A stretch of DNA of 64,000 nt from an uncultured Flammeovirgaceae bacterium. GTDB lineage: Bacteria; Bacteroidota; Bacteroidia; Cytophagales; Cyclobacteriaceae. Shown one piece after another: positions 1-9,800 of this stretch (position 1 is its first letter; the number at the start of each line of letters is the position of its first letter). Position numbers and translations under genes: made by a program. Below the pieces are notes generated by a model. That model did no database searches, was not told where the DNA came from, and worked only from the letters and a program-made list of their open reading frames with translations. The stretch lies in contig CAJWQD010000001.1 of the NCBI GenBank assembly GCA_913045135.1, positions 62,001-126,000 on the forward strand, given 5' to 3'.

Positions 1-683
1 CTGAGGTTTCCTGTAATTGTATTTTTAGGAAGAACCTCAAATCCATGACTCCGTAATTCCCGACGCATCATATCTCTCTGAATAATCAAGTCTTTTCCTA
101 CTTCAGCTAGATAAACAGTCTTTTCTCGTTTATTGATAATTTTCCCTTCATTTTTTTTTGATTTTAAAGACAAATATTTTGAAATATCAAAAGATAAATC
201 AATTAACTTCATCCAATAATTTTTTTCTGCCTCTGATCCAAAAAATCGATTTATTTCTCTCGGCATACCTGTCACGTTATCAATTTCATACAATTGATAA
301 TTATTTAAGTTCAATAATTCTGGAAAATTTTGAAAATTAAAAACTGTTTTGTGGACTACTAAGCATCTCTCTACTTCATCTTCAAACCCTTTTTGGGACG
401 AGATCATTTGCTTTATCCATGAAGAAATCATCTTATATCCTTTATTTTCAACCGTCAGAATAGGGCTTACCACCAATACCACGATAACATTTTTTTTTAA
501 CTCGCTTTTTTTAAGCTGACTTAAGCTACATGATTCAAGTAAAAGATCTTGATAATTCATATGCAGCAACAAAGAGGAGAGGAATTTAAAAAAATTAGTC
601 ACCCAACCCTTATCATCACCTTGAATTGCTAAATCATCTTCCTCTGAATGAACAATTAATATCTTTTCTATAGTATTCATCAT
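1..683 (-). CDS. TIR-like protein, N-terminal part (runs off the left edge of the window)
   Basis: Reverse strand is open from ATG at 683 to position 1 (227 codons, checked line by line, no stop). Reads MMNTIEKILIVHSEEDDLAIQGDDKGWVTNFFKFL...NVIVVLVVSPILT...KTVYLAEVGKDLIIQRDMMRRELRSHGFEVLPKNTITGN. The last stretch resembles the 'VYLAxxxxDLxxxRxxLxRELxxxGxxVLP' start of bacterial TIR-like domains. Not in the ORF track because it has no stop inside the window. Confidence 0.65.
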   Translation of the reverse strand, partial: MMNTIEKILIVHSEEDDLAIQGDDKGWVTNFFKFLSSLLLHMNYQDLLLESCSLSQLKKSELKKNVIVVLVVSPILTVENKGYKMISSWIKQMISSQKGFEDEVERCLVVHKTVFNFQNFPELLNLNNYQLYEIDNVTGMPREINRFFGSEAEKNYWMKLIDLSFDISKYLSLKSKKNEGKIINKREKTVYLAEVGKDLIIQRDMMRRELRSHGFEVLPKNTITGNL

Positions 684-705
684 TTAATTACAACTCGAGG
701 CAACA

Positions 706-3700
706 CTAATTAAATACACTGACATTCTCGTCTAATATACTCAAATCGAATGGATCTATTGAATCAGATTTTACAGATGTATCTATCAAATCAAGGAAAG
801 CTCTTAATATCTCACTATGAAGTGTCATCAAATCAAAAATTTCTTCTTTTGGTAAAATAAAGAAAGAGGTCTCCTCTTGAGCCACTGCTTGATAATTATA
901 CCTCTCAGAAAAGAGAATTACTTCTTCTCCCATAATATCTTTAGAACCCAATGACTTGAATACCGCACCTGACCGAATCAGATCAATCTTCCCCTCGATG
1001 ATCACGAATAAAGGTTGATCTACGCTGTCCCCTTCATTAATGAGTATAGTACCCTTATCGACCTTTTTTTGATTCATCGTATCTACCATTCTCGTAATAT
1101 TATCTCCTGGAATAGCTGCAAAACTTGGTATAGATTTTATAAACCTAACCCTATCAACCAATAACATTTTTCGATAATTTTCTTCTTCTTTATAGGCAAA
1201 AACAGGAGGTAAAATGATCTCATCTAATCTTAATTTAGAGTATGATTTAATCCTCTTTGTATGCGTTTGATAGGCCTTAGGCTCCATTTGATAGATAGAA
1301 TTTGCAGCACTTTGTAATAACAATACATCTGGATTAAATAAATTGGCAATTAAGGAATTGGAGACACGGGCATCAGGAAGTTGATGAAGCCTATTTATAG
1401 CTAAGGATTTTGTGTATCGTGTGATCCGATTAAAATCTCTATTAACGATTTGGGTAAGTAAATCCGAATAAGATTCAAAATGTTCGGGAGGAAAGAAATT
1501 CAATAATAATTCTAATCGCTCCTTATCCGTTATATCATCCAAAACAGGTAATAACATAGGCTTAATTTCGTCTTCTACAAAAACATCCAACATCTCAATA
1601 GCAAAAGTTACTGAATCCATTGAGCCATGGGTTAAGTTCTCCTTGACCAACTGCACATTATGTACGTCATAGATCATACCCAAAAGAATAAATAAATTAT
1701 TCAAGTTCACAACATTCTCCTCTCTTAATGCTCTTAGTAATTCGACGTCCAAAGGGTCAATTGGGTCTACTTGGGGGATATCTTGAATCGCTTTTATATT
1801 CCAAGCGATATCACATAAAAGATTTTCAATAATTAATTTAATCCGTGCCGACTGGAAATCTTTTGATTCAAAACCCAAGGTATTTAAAGATTTTAACAAC
1901 TCAGAGAGGACTTGCTTATCAGGAAATTCAATTTTTTTCCAAAGTAATTCTTTGGCTTGTTTTCCCCCAATAATTCCAAATAATTGAACCACTCTTACCA
2001 TCGTGGCTGTATGCTGGCCCGTTTTAAAAAAAGCAGCATCTGCAGAATGAAATACCCGATCACCCAAATAAATTAAGGCAGACATGGCTGTGTTACTATA
2101 GGTCGGAATATGTAGGTGATCGAGTATCGCCGCAAACATTTCAGGACGTTGTAACTTTCCCATAGACAAAAGTGCTGCAATACGAACCTCCGGATTAATA
2201 TCTCTCAATAGCTCCACTAAGTAAGGCAAATGCTTATCTTCCTCTAATCTAACCAAGAGTCTTGCTCCATACACTCTGTCTTGTTGTCTGGTCGATCGTG
2301 TATAAAGTCTTATAGACTCATCGTTCAACTCATAAGCCTGGAATTTCTGTAAAACTTTAATCGCTTTTCTTGCCATAAGCAACACTGATTTATTTTGCTC
2401 TTTTTTGGATTCTTGCTTTATAATTTCTAAAGTTTCATAAGCTTTGATCTCAGCCAACTTTGAATAAGCATAACTTCTAACATCCACACTAGATGAGGGC
2501 AACTGATCTAAAAGTGCAAAGGTTAATTTAATGGGATCTAACTGCTCGTATAATCGAAGGGCATTAAGTACCCTTATTTCATTTTCACTTTTAAGTTCAT
2601 TATTCAGTACTCTTAAGGCACTAAATTCATTAGTTTTTCCCTTATCTGCGATAAGATCTCTTTGACTTATCAATGTTTCCTTGAGTTTAATCTGATATTG
2701 ATTGTACAACTTTACAGACAAGTAAATAACACCAAGAGCAATAGCTATAATTAAATAAATAAAATGAATCAACTTCACAAAAACCAAACCAGCAACCAAA
2801 ATTTGTAATCCCCCAGCAAGAAAAGTCGCCAATTGTCCAATAACACCTTCTATCTTATTTTGAATATCAAATCTTATAGTTAAATTGAATGGTAAGAAAA
2901 ATAGTTTGAAAGCGGGTGATTCCAAGGCATCTCGCAATGAAGCTGTGAATGCCTTCCCACTGATAATAAACATGAAGAAAAATAAAAAATCTTCATTAAG
3001 TATCTCATAGCCAAAAAAATGGCCCGAAATAAGGCCTCCTATCATGAATAATATCAGAATAATTGGCATTGTCATCAAGGCCACTTTCAAGCCAAATCGA
3101 TTTAAAATAATATCATTAATAAAAGTTTGAATAATGAAGCTCATGATAATCACGGTCCCATTAAAAAATGACAAAAATCGATTTAATTTATCCTCTTCAG
3201 GATGATAAATTTCTATGGTTGCCAAAAAACTATATTCTACAAAAATTGCAGTCCCCATTGAGCAAACTATAAAAATTGATAATAAACGGGTGTAATCATT
3301 TTTGAAAATACCTAAGTAGCTTGTATTTTCTATATTTTCATCTTTTTTCAATGAATCAATAAGATCTACGTTATAATTTTTACAAATCAAAACAGTCAAC
3401 CATAGTATAATGATCATTGCAAAGCATGATATTAGAAGTAAATCATAAGTGTCATCTACAAAAGGGAGTTCTATTAAAAGGGGTATTGAGAAAAAGGCAA
3501 CAATAGTGGCAACTAATTGACCTGTATCTACACTTCCAATCAATCTTTTTGTTTGCCGAGTATCAAAAATTCTTCCAAATAATCCCCAAAAACCCAGAAG
3601 TAAAATGGAGGTCATTGGACCCATCATTACAAAAAGCAAAAAGGGTAATAAAGAAAATCCAGACTCTTTATCTCCCACCTCAAAAAACTCGAAAGCGAGC

Positions 3701-3996
3701 CTTAAACCACATACAAACAATGTGATAACAGCAGCGTTTCCGATGACTAACTGAGAAAATCTAACTTTTTTTTGAAGGTATACATAGGCTACCGAAGAAA
3801 TTATACCCAAAGCTCCAGTTATAAAGAAAGACTCAGCGAGATATTCCTCACCTAAAGATTGGATAAATAAAGATTCGGTGCCTACTTGATAACTCGCAAG
3901 GAAAAAACCCATAAAAGCGCCGACTCCAAGCAAAAACCACATTTGCCTTTCTTCACCATCTACCGCCCCAAGAAATTTTAGAAATTTGTTTAACAC
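706..3996 (-). CDS. Nucleotide-transporter/MFS-like membrane protein with HEAT repeats and C-terminal cyclic-nucleotide-binding domain
   Basis: 1096 aa, GTG start. About 12 hydrophobic segments in the N-terminal ~430 aa, then HEAT-like helical repeats (PEVRIAALLSMGKL), then a cNMP-binding-like module (GTILINEGDSVDQPLFVIIEGKIDLIRSGAVFKSLGSKDIMGEEVILFSERYNYQAVAQEETSFFILPKEE). Confidence 0.75.
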   Translation of the reverse strand: MLNKFLKFLGAVDGEERQMWFLLGVGAFMGFFLASYQVGTESLFIQSLGEEYLAESFFITGALGIISSVAYVYLQKKVRFSQLVIGNAAVITLFVCGLRLAFEFFEVGDKESGFSLLPFLLFVMMGPMTSILLLGFWGLFGRIFDTRQTKRLIGSVDTGQLVATIVAFFSIPLLIELPFVDDTYDLLLISCFAMIIILWLTVLICKNYNVDLIDSLKKDENIENTSYLGIFKNDYTRLLSIFIVCSMGTAIFVEYSFLATIEIYHPEEDKLNRFLSFFNGTVIIMSFIIQTFINDIILNRFGLKVALMTMPIILILFMIGGLISGHFFGYEILNEDFLFFFMFIISGKAFTASLRDALESPAFKLFFLPFNLTIRFDIQNKIEGVIGQLATFLAGGLQILVAGLVFVKLIHFIYLIIAIALGVIYLSVKLYNQYQIKLKETLISQRDLIADKGKTNEFSALRVLNNELKSENEIRVLNALRLYEQLDPIKLTFALLDQLPSSSVDVRSYAYSKLAEIKAYETLEIIKQESKKEQNKSVLLMARKAIKVLQKFQAYELNDESIRLYTRSTRQQDRVYGARLLVRLEEDKHLPYLVELLRDINPEVRIAALLSMGKLQRPEMFAAILDHLHIPTYSNTAMSALIYLGDRVFHSADAAFFKTGQHTATMVRVVQLFGIIGGKQAKELLWKKIEFPDKQVLSELLKSLNTLGFESKDFQSARIKLIIENLLCDIAWNIKAIQDIPQVDPIDPLDVELLRALREENVVNLNNLFILLGMIYDVHNVQLVKENLTHGSMDSVTFAIEMLDVFVEDEIKPMLLPVLDDITDKERLELLLNFFPPEHFESYSDLLTQIVNRDFNRITRYTKSLAINRLHQLPDARVSNSLIANLFNPDVLLLQSAANSIYQMEPKAYQTHTKRIKSYSKLRLDEIILPPVFAYKEEENYRKMLLVDRVRFIKSIPSFAAIPGDNITRMVDTMNQKKVDKGTILINEGDSVDQPLFVIIEGKIDLIRSGAVFKSLGSKDIMGEEVILFSERYNYQAVAQEETSFFILPKEEIFDLMTLHSEILRAFLDLIDTSVKSDSIDPFDLSILDENVSVFN

Positions 3997-4132
3997 AGTT
4001 TCAACAATTAATAGAGATTAAACTTATCGAATTTTACTATAATCGCTTTCAAATGATGTGCGAACACCTTTTTCTACACGCCATGTATAGCACAATACTA
4101 ATGGAAATAAGCAGAATATATAGCTATATCTT

Positions 4133-4930
4133 TTATCGAATTTTACGTTTTTTTGGTTTAATTGAACTACTACCTTTTCTTTTAAGTTGAGAATTATAAA
4201 AAAGCAGATACCCTACTGATACTGTGAGTGAATGATTGCGGTATTCAAAGTTCTCGTAATAAGAAAGCATATTTTCAAAATCACTACTCACCCCATTTAA
4301 ACCTAAATGAGAATGCGAGTAATTATACCTTAATTCAAAGAGCATCCGATCTCCTCCAAAAACATCCATGTAAAATCCAGCACCTGCGGACAAGCCATAT
4401 TGCAACCTGTTGGCATCTACAATTGATTTTTGGTTTTGTAAGGAATTGGCTTCATTAAACACAACCGTATAATCTATTGACTCACCCCCTGTATTATTAC
4501 CAATATCGGTTGTATACATAGTTCCAGAAGCTGCCAACCAATAGTTCAGTTTAATTCCGGCATTAGCGTAAAATGATAACGGAGAATTCGGAAAATTGAC
4601 TTGTAAAAGAATAGGAGTTGTTAAATAATGTGAAATAAAGATACTTGAAGCGGAATCCGACATGTTGGGTATATTAGTTAGTGCTCTTGATCTTCGCTCA
4701 TAATTTAATTCAGAGGTGACAGAAAATCTTTTTGAGGCAACATAAGTCATGATTGCACCAAAATGAAAATTATATCCATTATCTATGTTAAAACTATCTG
4801 TATAGGTTGCGTAGCGGTAATCGTGCATGATTAAGGAAGGGCCTCCTTTTATACCCATCCAATATTGAGCTTGAGCAATATTGGAAGTGACGCTTAATAC
4901 GAAAAATAAAAGAAAATGATGAAATTTCAT
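4133..4930 (-). CDS. Outer-membrane beta-barrel protein (PorT-like), secreted
   Basis: 265 aa with signal peptide MKFHHFLLFFVLSVTSNIAQAQ; GxKGGPSL start, alternating amphipathic strands, 'LQYGLSAGAGFYMDVFGGDRMLFELRYNYS' typical of Bacteroidota OM barrels. Confidence 0.65.
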   Translation of the reverse strand: MKFHHFLLFFVLSVTSNIAQAQYWMGIKGGPSLIMHDYRYATYTDSFNIDNGYNFHFGAIMTYVASKRFSVTSELNYERRSRALTNIPNMSDSASSIFISHYLTTPILLQVNFPNSPLSFYANAGIKLNYWLAASGTMYTTDIGNNTGGESIDYTVVFNEANSLQNQKSIVDANRLQYGLSAGAGFYMDVFGGDRMLFELRYNYSHSHLGLNGVSSDFENMLSYYENFEYRNHSLTVSVGYLLFYNSQLKRKGSSSIKPKKRKIR

Positions 4931-4948
4931 TCACGCGAATTTTGTCAG

Positions 4949-4956
4949 CAAATCTA
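4949..4956 (-). promoter_or_regulatory. Candidate -7 element TAGATTTG (TAnnTTTG)
   Basis: Exact match to the Bacteroidota TAnnTTTG consensus 18 nt upstream of the ATG at 4930; motif match only. Confidence 0.3.
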
Positions 4957-5128
4957 CAAAGAAATATGTATTTTTTTTTCAAAAAAACTAAGTTTGGTCC
5001 TCTTGCTTAAAAAAAAAAAAAAAATGATTACTTGACTCTTATTTGATAATTTTCTCTTTTTATTCTAAAAAATATTCTACATTTTTGGTCAACCTAAACA
5101 TTTGCAACCAAATGAATTCTCAGCTGAC

Positions 5129-6832
5129 ATGAAAAAAATACATTTACTGATTTTAGTACTTTGTTCTTTTTCTGTTTTTGCTCAACAACCAATCGTTTTT
5201 AATCAATTTTACATGAATCCTTATCTCTACAACCCTGCCTATGCTGGCGTTGAAGGGCACTCCGTCTTTTATGGTCTTTATCAGCAACAATGGTCGGGTA
5301 TAAACGGTGCTCCCACTACCATGCATGGTAGCTTTCATGCGCCATTACCAGGAGGTATAGGTATTGGATTTTCTGGTTACAATATTGAGGAAGGTGGGAT
5401 ATTAAGTACTACTGCCGGAAAAGCATCTATTTCCTATCTTCTGACCATGGATTTAAAACATAATTTAAGATTTGGCTTATCTTTTGGAGGAGGTAGCCAA
5501 ATTTTAAATTTTGGTGAATTAGATGATCCCTTTGATCCTGCATATGCGAACATCGCCAGTAACAGTACCTTTGCACTTGCTGATTTTGGTCTAACATATC
5601 ATGCAGGTCATTTTAATTTCGGATTTTCAATACCCAATTTGATTAGCTATGACAAATTTGTTGATAATGACAGTTCAAATCCAATAAGAGTTAAGCCACT
5701 AGATAATGTAATGCTTCAAACCTTTTTTCGAGGTCACCTATCGGATAATATCGCCATAGAGCCTCATGTAGTCTACCGATACAATAATTTTGGTACCAGC
5801 CAACTCGAAGGAACACTCCTTCTTCACCTATTCCATGTTATTTGGGTCAGTGGTACTTACAGAGAGGACATGAACATCGTTGGAACAGCTGGAGTAAAGT
5901 TGAAGGGAAAATTTGGTCTTGGTTACAGTTATGAAACCGGTAATTTAAATATTATGAATGATTTAGGGCCCTCTCATGAAATACATTTGGGCATTCACCT
6001 AGGTAAAAGAAAACCTCATGCAAAGCATACCTCATCATTCATTAACTCTAAAAGGCCAGAAAAAGAGGAAGAAGAGGAAGAACAAGTTGATACAGTCGTA
6101 ATAGAAAAAATAGACACAGTAATCATTGATAAAACAGATACCTTAGAATTAGATAAGCCATGGCAATTAGATGAAACGCGAGGAGAGGTTTTAAAAACAA
6201 GTGAAAATGGCCAAGAACAAAAGGCAATAGTAGTACAACATACATCAAAAGAGGGTACTATCGAGGAGGCAATTACTTGGGTTCCTACCGATGAATCATG
6301 GGAAATGATTGAGGATCGGACAAAAGAAACCCGAACCAATTCAGAGGGCAAAACTGAAATTGGTGTACAATATGTTAAAACAGACAAAGAAGGAAAATCA
6401 GACTCCTTAATTATCTGGGAACCTACTATGAGTAAAGAGGCCATAGATTCAATCATTGATAGAGCCACAATAAAACCAGAAGTTGAGGAAGAACCGATTA
6501 AGGAGATCCCTGAAGAAATAACATCTGATGAACTAATACAAGAAGTTGAGGAAGTTGTAAAAGGAAATCATTTATTAGAATTACCTGAAGGTGTATATCT
6601 CATCGCCGGCGTATTTGAATATTATGAAAACGCAAACAAATTCAGTGACCAATTATTCTTTAAGGGATATCACGAGGCACTAGTTGGTTTTGTAAGTGAA
6701 AAAGGATACTACTATGTTGTTATATACAGATCTGATAGTTTAGCTGAGGTAAAGGCTAAACTAATTCGGGAAAACAAAAAGAAAAATATGAATGAAATAT
6801 GGATTAAAATACTAAAAGTGAACAGCGAATGA
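5129..6832 (+). CDS. PorP/SprF family T9SS membrane protein with C-terminal SPOR-like domain
   Basis: ORF track starts at TTG 5102; ATG 5129 gives signal peptide MKKIHLLILVLCSFSVFAQQ, then 'PIVFNQFYMNPYLYNPAYAGVEGHSVFYGLYQQQWSGINGAPTTMHGSFHAPL', diagnostic of PorP/SprF. C-terminus 'EGVYLIAGVFEYYENANKFSDQLFFKGYHEALVGFVSEKGYYYVVIYRSDSLAEVKAKL' is SPOR-like. Confidence 0.85.
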   Translation: MKKIHLLILVLCSFSVFAQQPIVFNQFYMNPYLYNPAYAGVEGHSVFYGLYQQQWSGINGAPTTMHGSFHAPLPGGIGIGFSGYNIEEGGILSTTAGKASISYLLTMDLKHNLRFGLSFGGGSQILNFGELDDPFDPAYANIASNSTFALADFGLTYHAGHFNFGFSIPNLISYDKFVDNDSSNPIRVKPLDNVMLQTFFRGHLSDNIAIEPHVVYRYNNFGTSQLEGTLLLHLFHVIWVSGTYREDMNIVGTAGVKLKGKFGLGYSYETGNLNIMNDLGPSHEIHLGIHLGKRKPHAKHTSSFINSKRPEKEEEEEEQVDTVVIEKIDTVIIDKTDTLELDKPWQLDETRGEVLKTSENGQEQKAIVVQHTSKEGTIEEAITWVPTDESWEMIEDRTKETRTNSEGKTEIGVQYVKTDKEGKSDSLIIWEPTMSKEAIDSIIDRATIKPEVEEEPIKEIPEEITSDELIQEVEEVVKGNHLLELPEGVYLIAGVFEYYENANKFSDQLFFKGYHEALVGFVSEKGYYYVVIYRSDSLAEVKAKLIRENKKKNMNEIWIKILKVNSE

Positions 6833-9800
6833 TGAGAATATTCAGTGTTTTTAGTTTGTTTTTTATTATCTCTAGCCATGCTGTTGGACAAACCGTACCC
6901 TACATTAGTTCAGTTAGTCCGCTTTCAGCGACTCCAACAGAGATTGTTACCATTTCGGGATCCTCCCTTAATGGAAGTGAAGTCTTTTTCGGTACGGTAA
7001 AAGGAAACATTATATCCAATTCTGATGGGCTCATAGAGGTAGAAGTGCCTTCTGGTGCGAGTTATGGACCAGTATCCGTTCATAACAATAATGGGGTTGC
7101 TGTATCGTCCTCATATTTTCTACCCAATTGGGGTGGCAATATATCGAATACAACTGACTACCCCTTCAACGCAGTTAATAGCATAGCCGTAGGAGAACAA
7201 TACATTTATGATCTCTGTCTTTGTGATTTCGATGATGATGGAAAAAATGACTTTGTAGTTGCCTCAAAAGAAAATCTAGATGCTGCCTTTGCCAGTCGGG
7301 TAGTATATCGTAATACAACGGCTACTCCGGGAGCTACACCCTCTTTCACAAAATCACTTAGTCTTGGAGCTCAACCCGCATTTCACGTAGATTGTGGAGA
7401 TCTTGATGGAGATGGAAAGCCCGATCTAGTTGTAACACAAAGCGCTGAGGGTTCTGAGGCCAGAAATGTTGAAGTTTATTTGAACACTTCTTCACCAGGA
7501 AATATTAGTTTCGATATTAATAACATCCTTGAACTCATCTTAAACAGAAGAGATACATTAATTCGTCCACCAGCCGAAATTGCAATTGATGATTTAAATC
7601 AAGATGGAAAGCTAGATCTTGTGATTTCAAACGATCAATATAATGATATAGATATCTTTAAAAATACAAGTACGCAAGGGGCGTTAAGCTTTGAGAATCC
7701 CATTCTTCTAAATTTTACTCAATTATCAGCAGGAGAAGCAGCTCGAGGATTAAAAATTGCAGATCTCAATAACGATGATTTACCCGAAGTTATAGTAAGT
7801 TCTTTTGGGAAGTCTGACGTATTTTATTTTAACAATATAAGCACTGCTGATGCAATAAATTTTAATGAAGAAATACGCTTAATTTCAACAGAAGCTGATC
7901 AAATTCAAGCCATTGAAGTTGCAGATTTAGACAGTGATGGTTTCATGGAGATTATTGCCTCAGACGGAACTACGAATCTCGGTGAACTAATCATATTTCC
8001 GAATAATACGATAGAAGCTGGATCGGAAATAGTTATTGGTAGTCGATTAGAGTTTGAATCTAAACTATTCCCTTTCGGTCTTTCAGTAGGTGATATTAAT
8101 GGAGATGGTAAAGTAGATATTGCTATGGGTATCTTAGAAGCAGGTGAAACTAATATTGACCTTTTTTTGAATTCATCATCGGCTGAGGGATCCTTTACCT
8201 TTGAAAACCAAAGCTTGGATATGGGTCTCATAAATAATAGAAATTTAGAGATAGGGGATCTGAATATGGATGGAAAGCCAGATATTGCTGTTGTTTCAAA
8301 AAGCTCTATTGGTACCTTAAGTGAAATCTCCATTGCCGACAATGCTGGTTGTTTAACTCCTGTGATAAATCCTGTAAACTCTAGTTATTGTACAGGTGTG
8401 GAATTCTTCGTAACTGCGAGTCCAGCTACAGGCACCGTTTTTAATTGGGAGGTAAGTACGAATAATGGCACCAGTTTTTCACCAGACGCGAGCTCCACCT
8501 CAAACAGTCTAGATATTAGCGGATATAATGGTGACCTACAGGTAAGGGTTACTGCAGCCATTGGTGCCTGCAGTAAACTCTCGGAAATAGTAAATGTAGG
8601 CAGTAGTAATTCTGGAGATCCAGGGACGCCAAATATTGTTGTGACACCAACAACTGTTTGCTTAGGCAGTGACTTTGCTTTGAGCTCGAGTATTGTTGCC
8701 GATAATTACATTTGGAGTGGGCCAAATGACTTTAGCTCGACGGATGCCGCACCAAGCTTTGAAAACGCAAATTCTGTACTTGCAGGAACTTACTATTTGA
8801 CTATTGCTAATACTGGTGGATGCAGTGGTCAAACAACAAGTAAAATAATAGAAATAGACTTAGGACCTCCCAGTACAATTGTAAATAATGGAAACGATAA
8901 TTTCTGTGAGGGACTCACCACGGAGCTAGCAATATCTACATATGATGGGTTCACTTACCAATGGAATCTAAATGGTACTCCCATAAATGGAGCAACAGCA
9001 GGAACTTACCAAGCAAATACTACAGGAACTTATTCTGTATCGACTACAGAAACAGCAACGAGCTGTGTGGCTACAGGAAAAACTTATTCTGTTACGCAAA
9101 TAGCCAAACCTATATTTAATATCGATGGTGTCTCAGCAACTTGTGTAGATTTAAATCGAATATTTGAAGCTAGCGTTGATAGTACTAATACTACTTTTAC
9201 GAATACTTATTCATGGAGCTATGCTAATAGCGCAGGCACAACAACTGACAGTACCAGTCTAGCCACAACTGATACTTTAAGCTTTTCTCAAGCAGGTAAT
9301 TACGTTGTTAAACTAACTACTGGCTATGAGGAAATTATTAACTGTGAAAGCTCTACCACCAAAGCGGTAGTGGTGACAACAGTTCCAACTTTTACCATTG
9401 ACACACCAGAAGGTATTGAAAAATGTCCTAGTGATAGCCTTCTTTTAGAATTACCCAATAACCTTGCAAGTTATCTTTGGAGCGACAGCAGTACAAATTA
9501 TAACACTTATGGACAAATTGACCGTTACAATGATTCTAATCCAAAAGTTTATACTGTGACATGGACTGATTCTGCAGGTTGTTCAGACACTTCTTCGGTG
9601 ACCATCAACAACTATTATGATTCGAATATTGAGATCACCTCGAGTTTAGGTGATATTATTGAAGGTACACTAACAGTTCCAGAACCAACTGGATTTTTAA
9701 CTGCTATCCCTCTTACCGCCTCGGGTGGATCGAATTATTTATGGGGACCAACCAATATTGTTAGCGATACTAGCGCTACTGATGTGAAAATCTACCCTAA

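Noticed and set aside
6016-6468. 150-aa minus-strand ORF inside the PorP-SPOR gene
   Set aside because: Antisense to a well-supported CDS, composition is the mirror of Glu/Lys/Asp-rich codons; no motif.
7905-8342. 145-aa minus-strand ORF inside the FG-GAP cargo
   Set aside because: Antisense shadow of the repetitive coding sequence, no recognisable domain.
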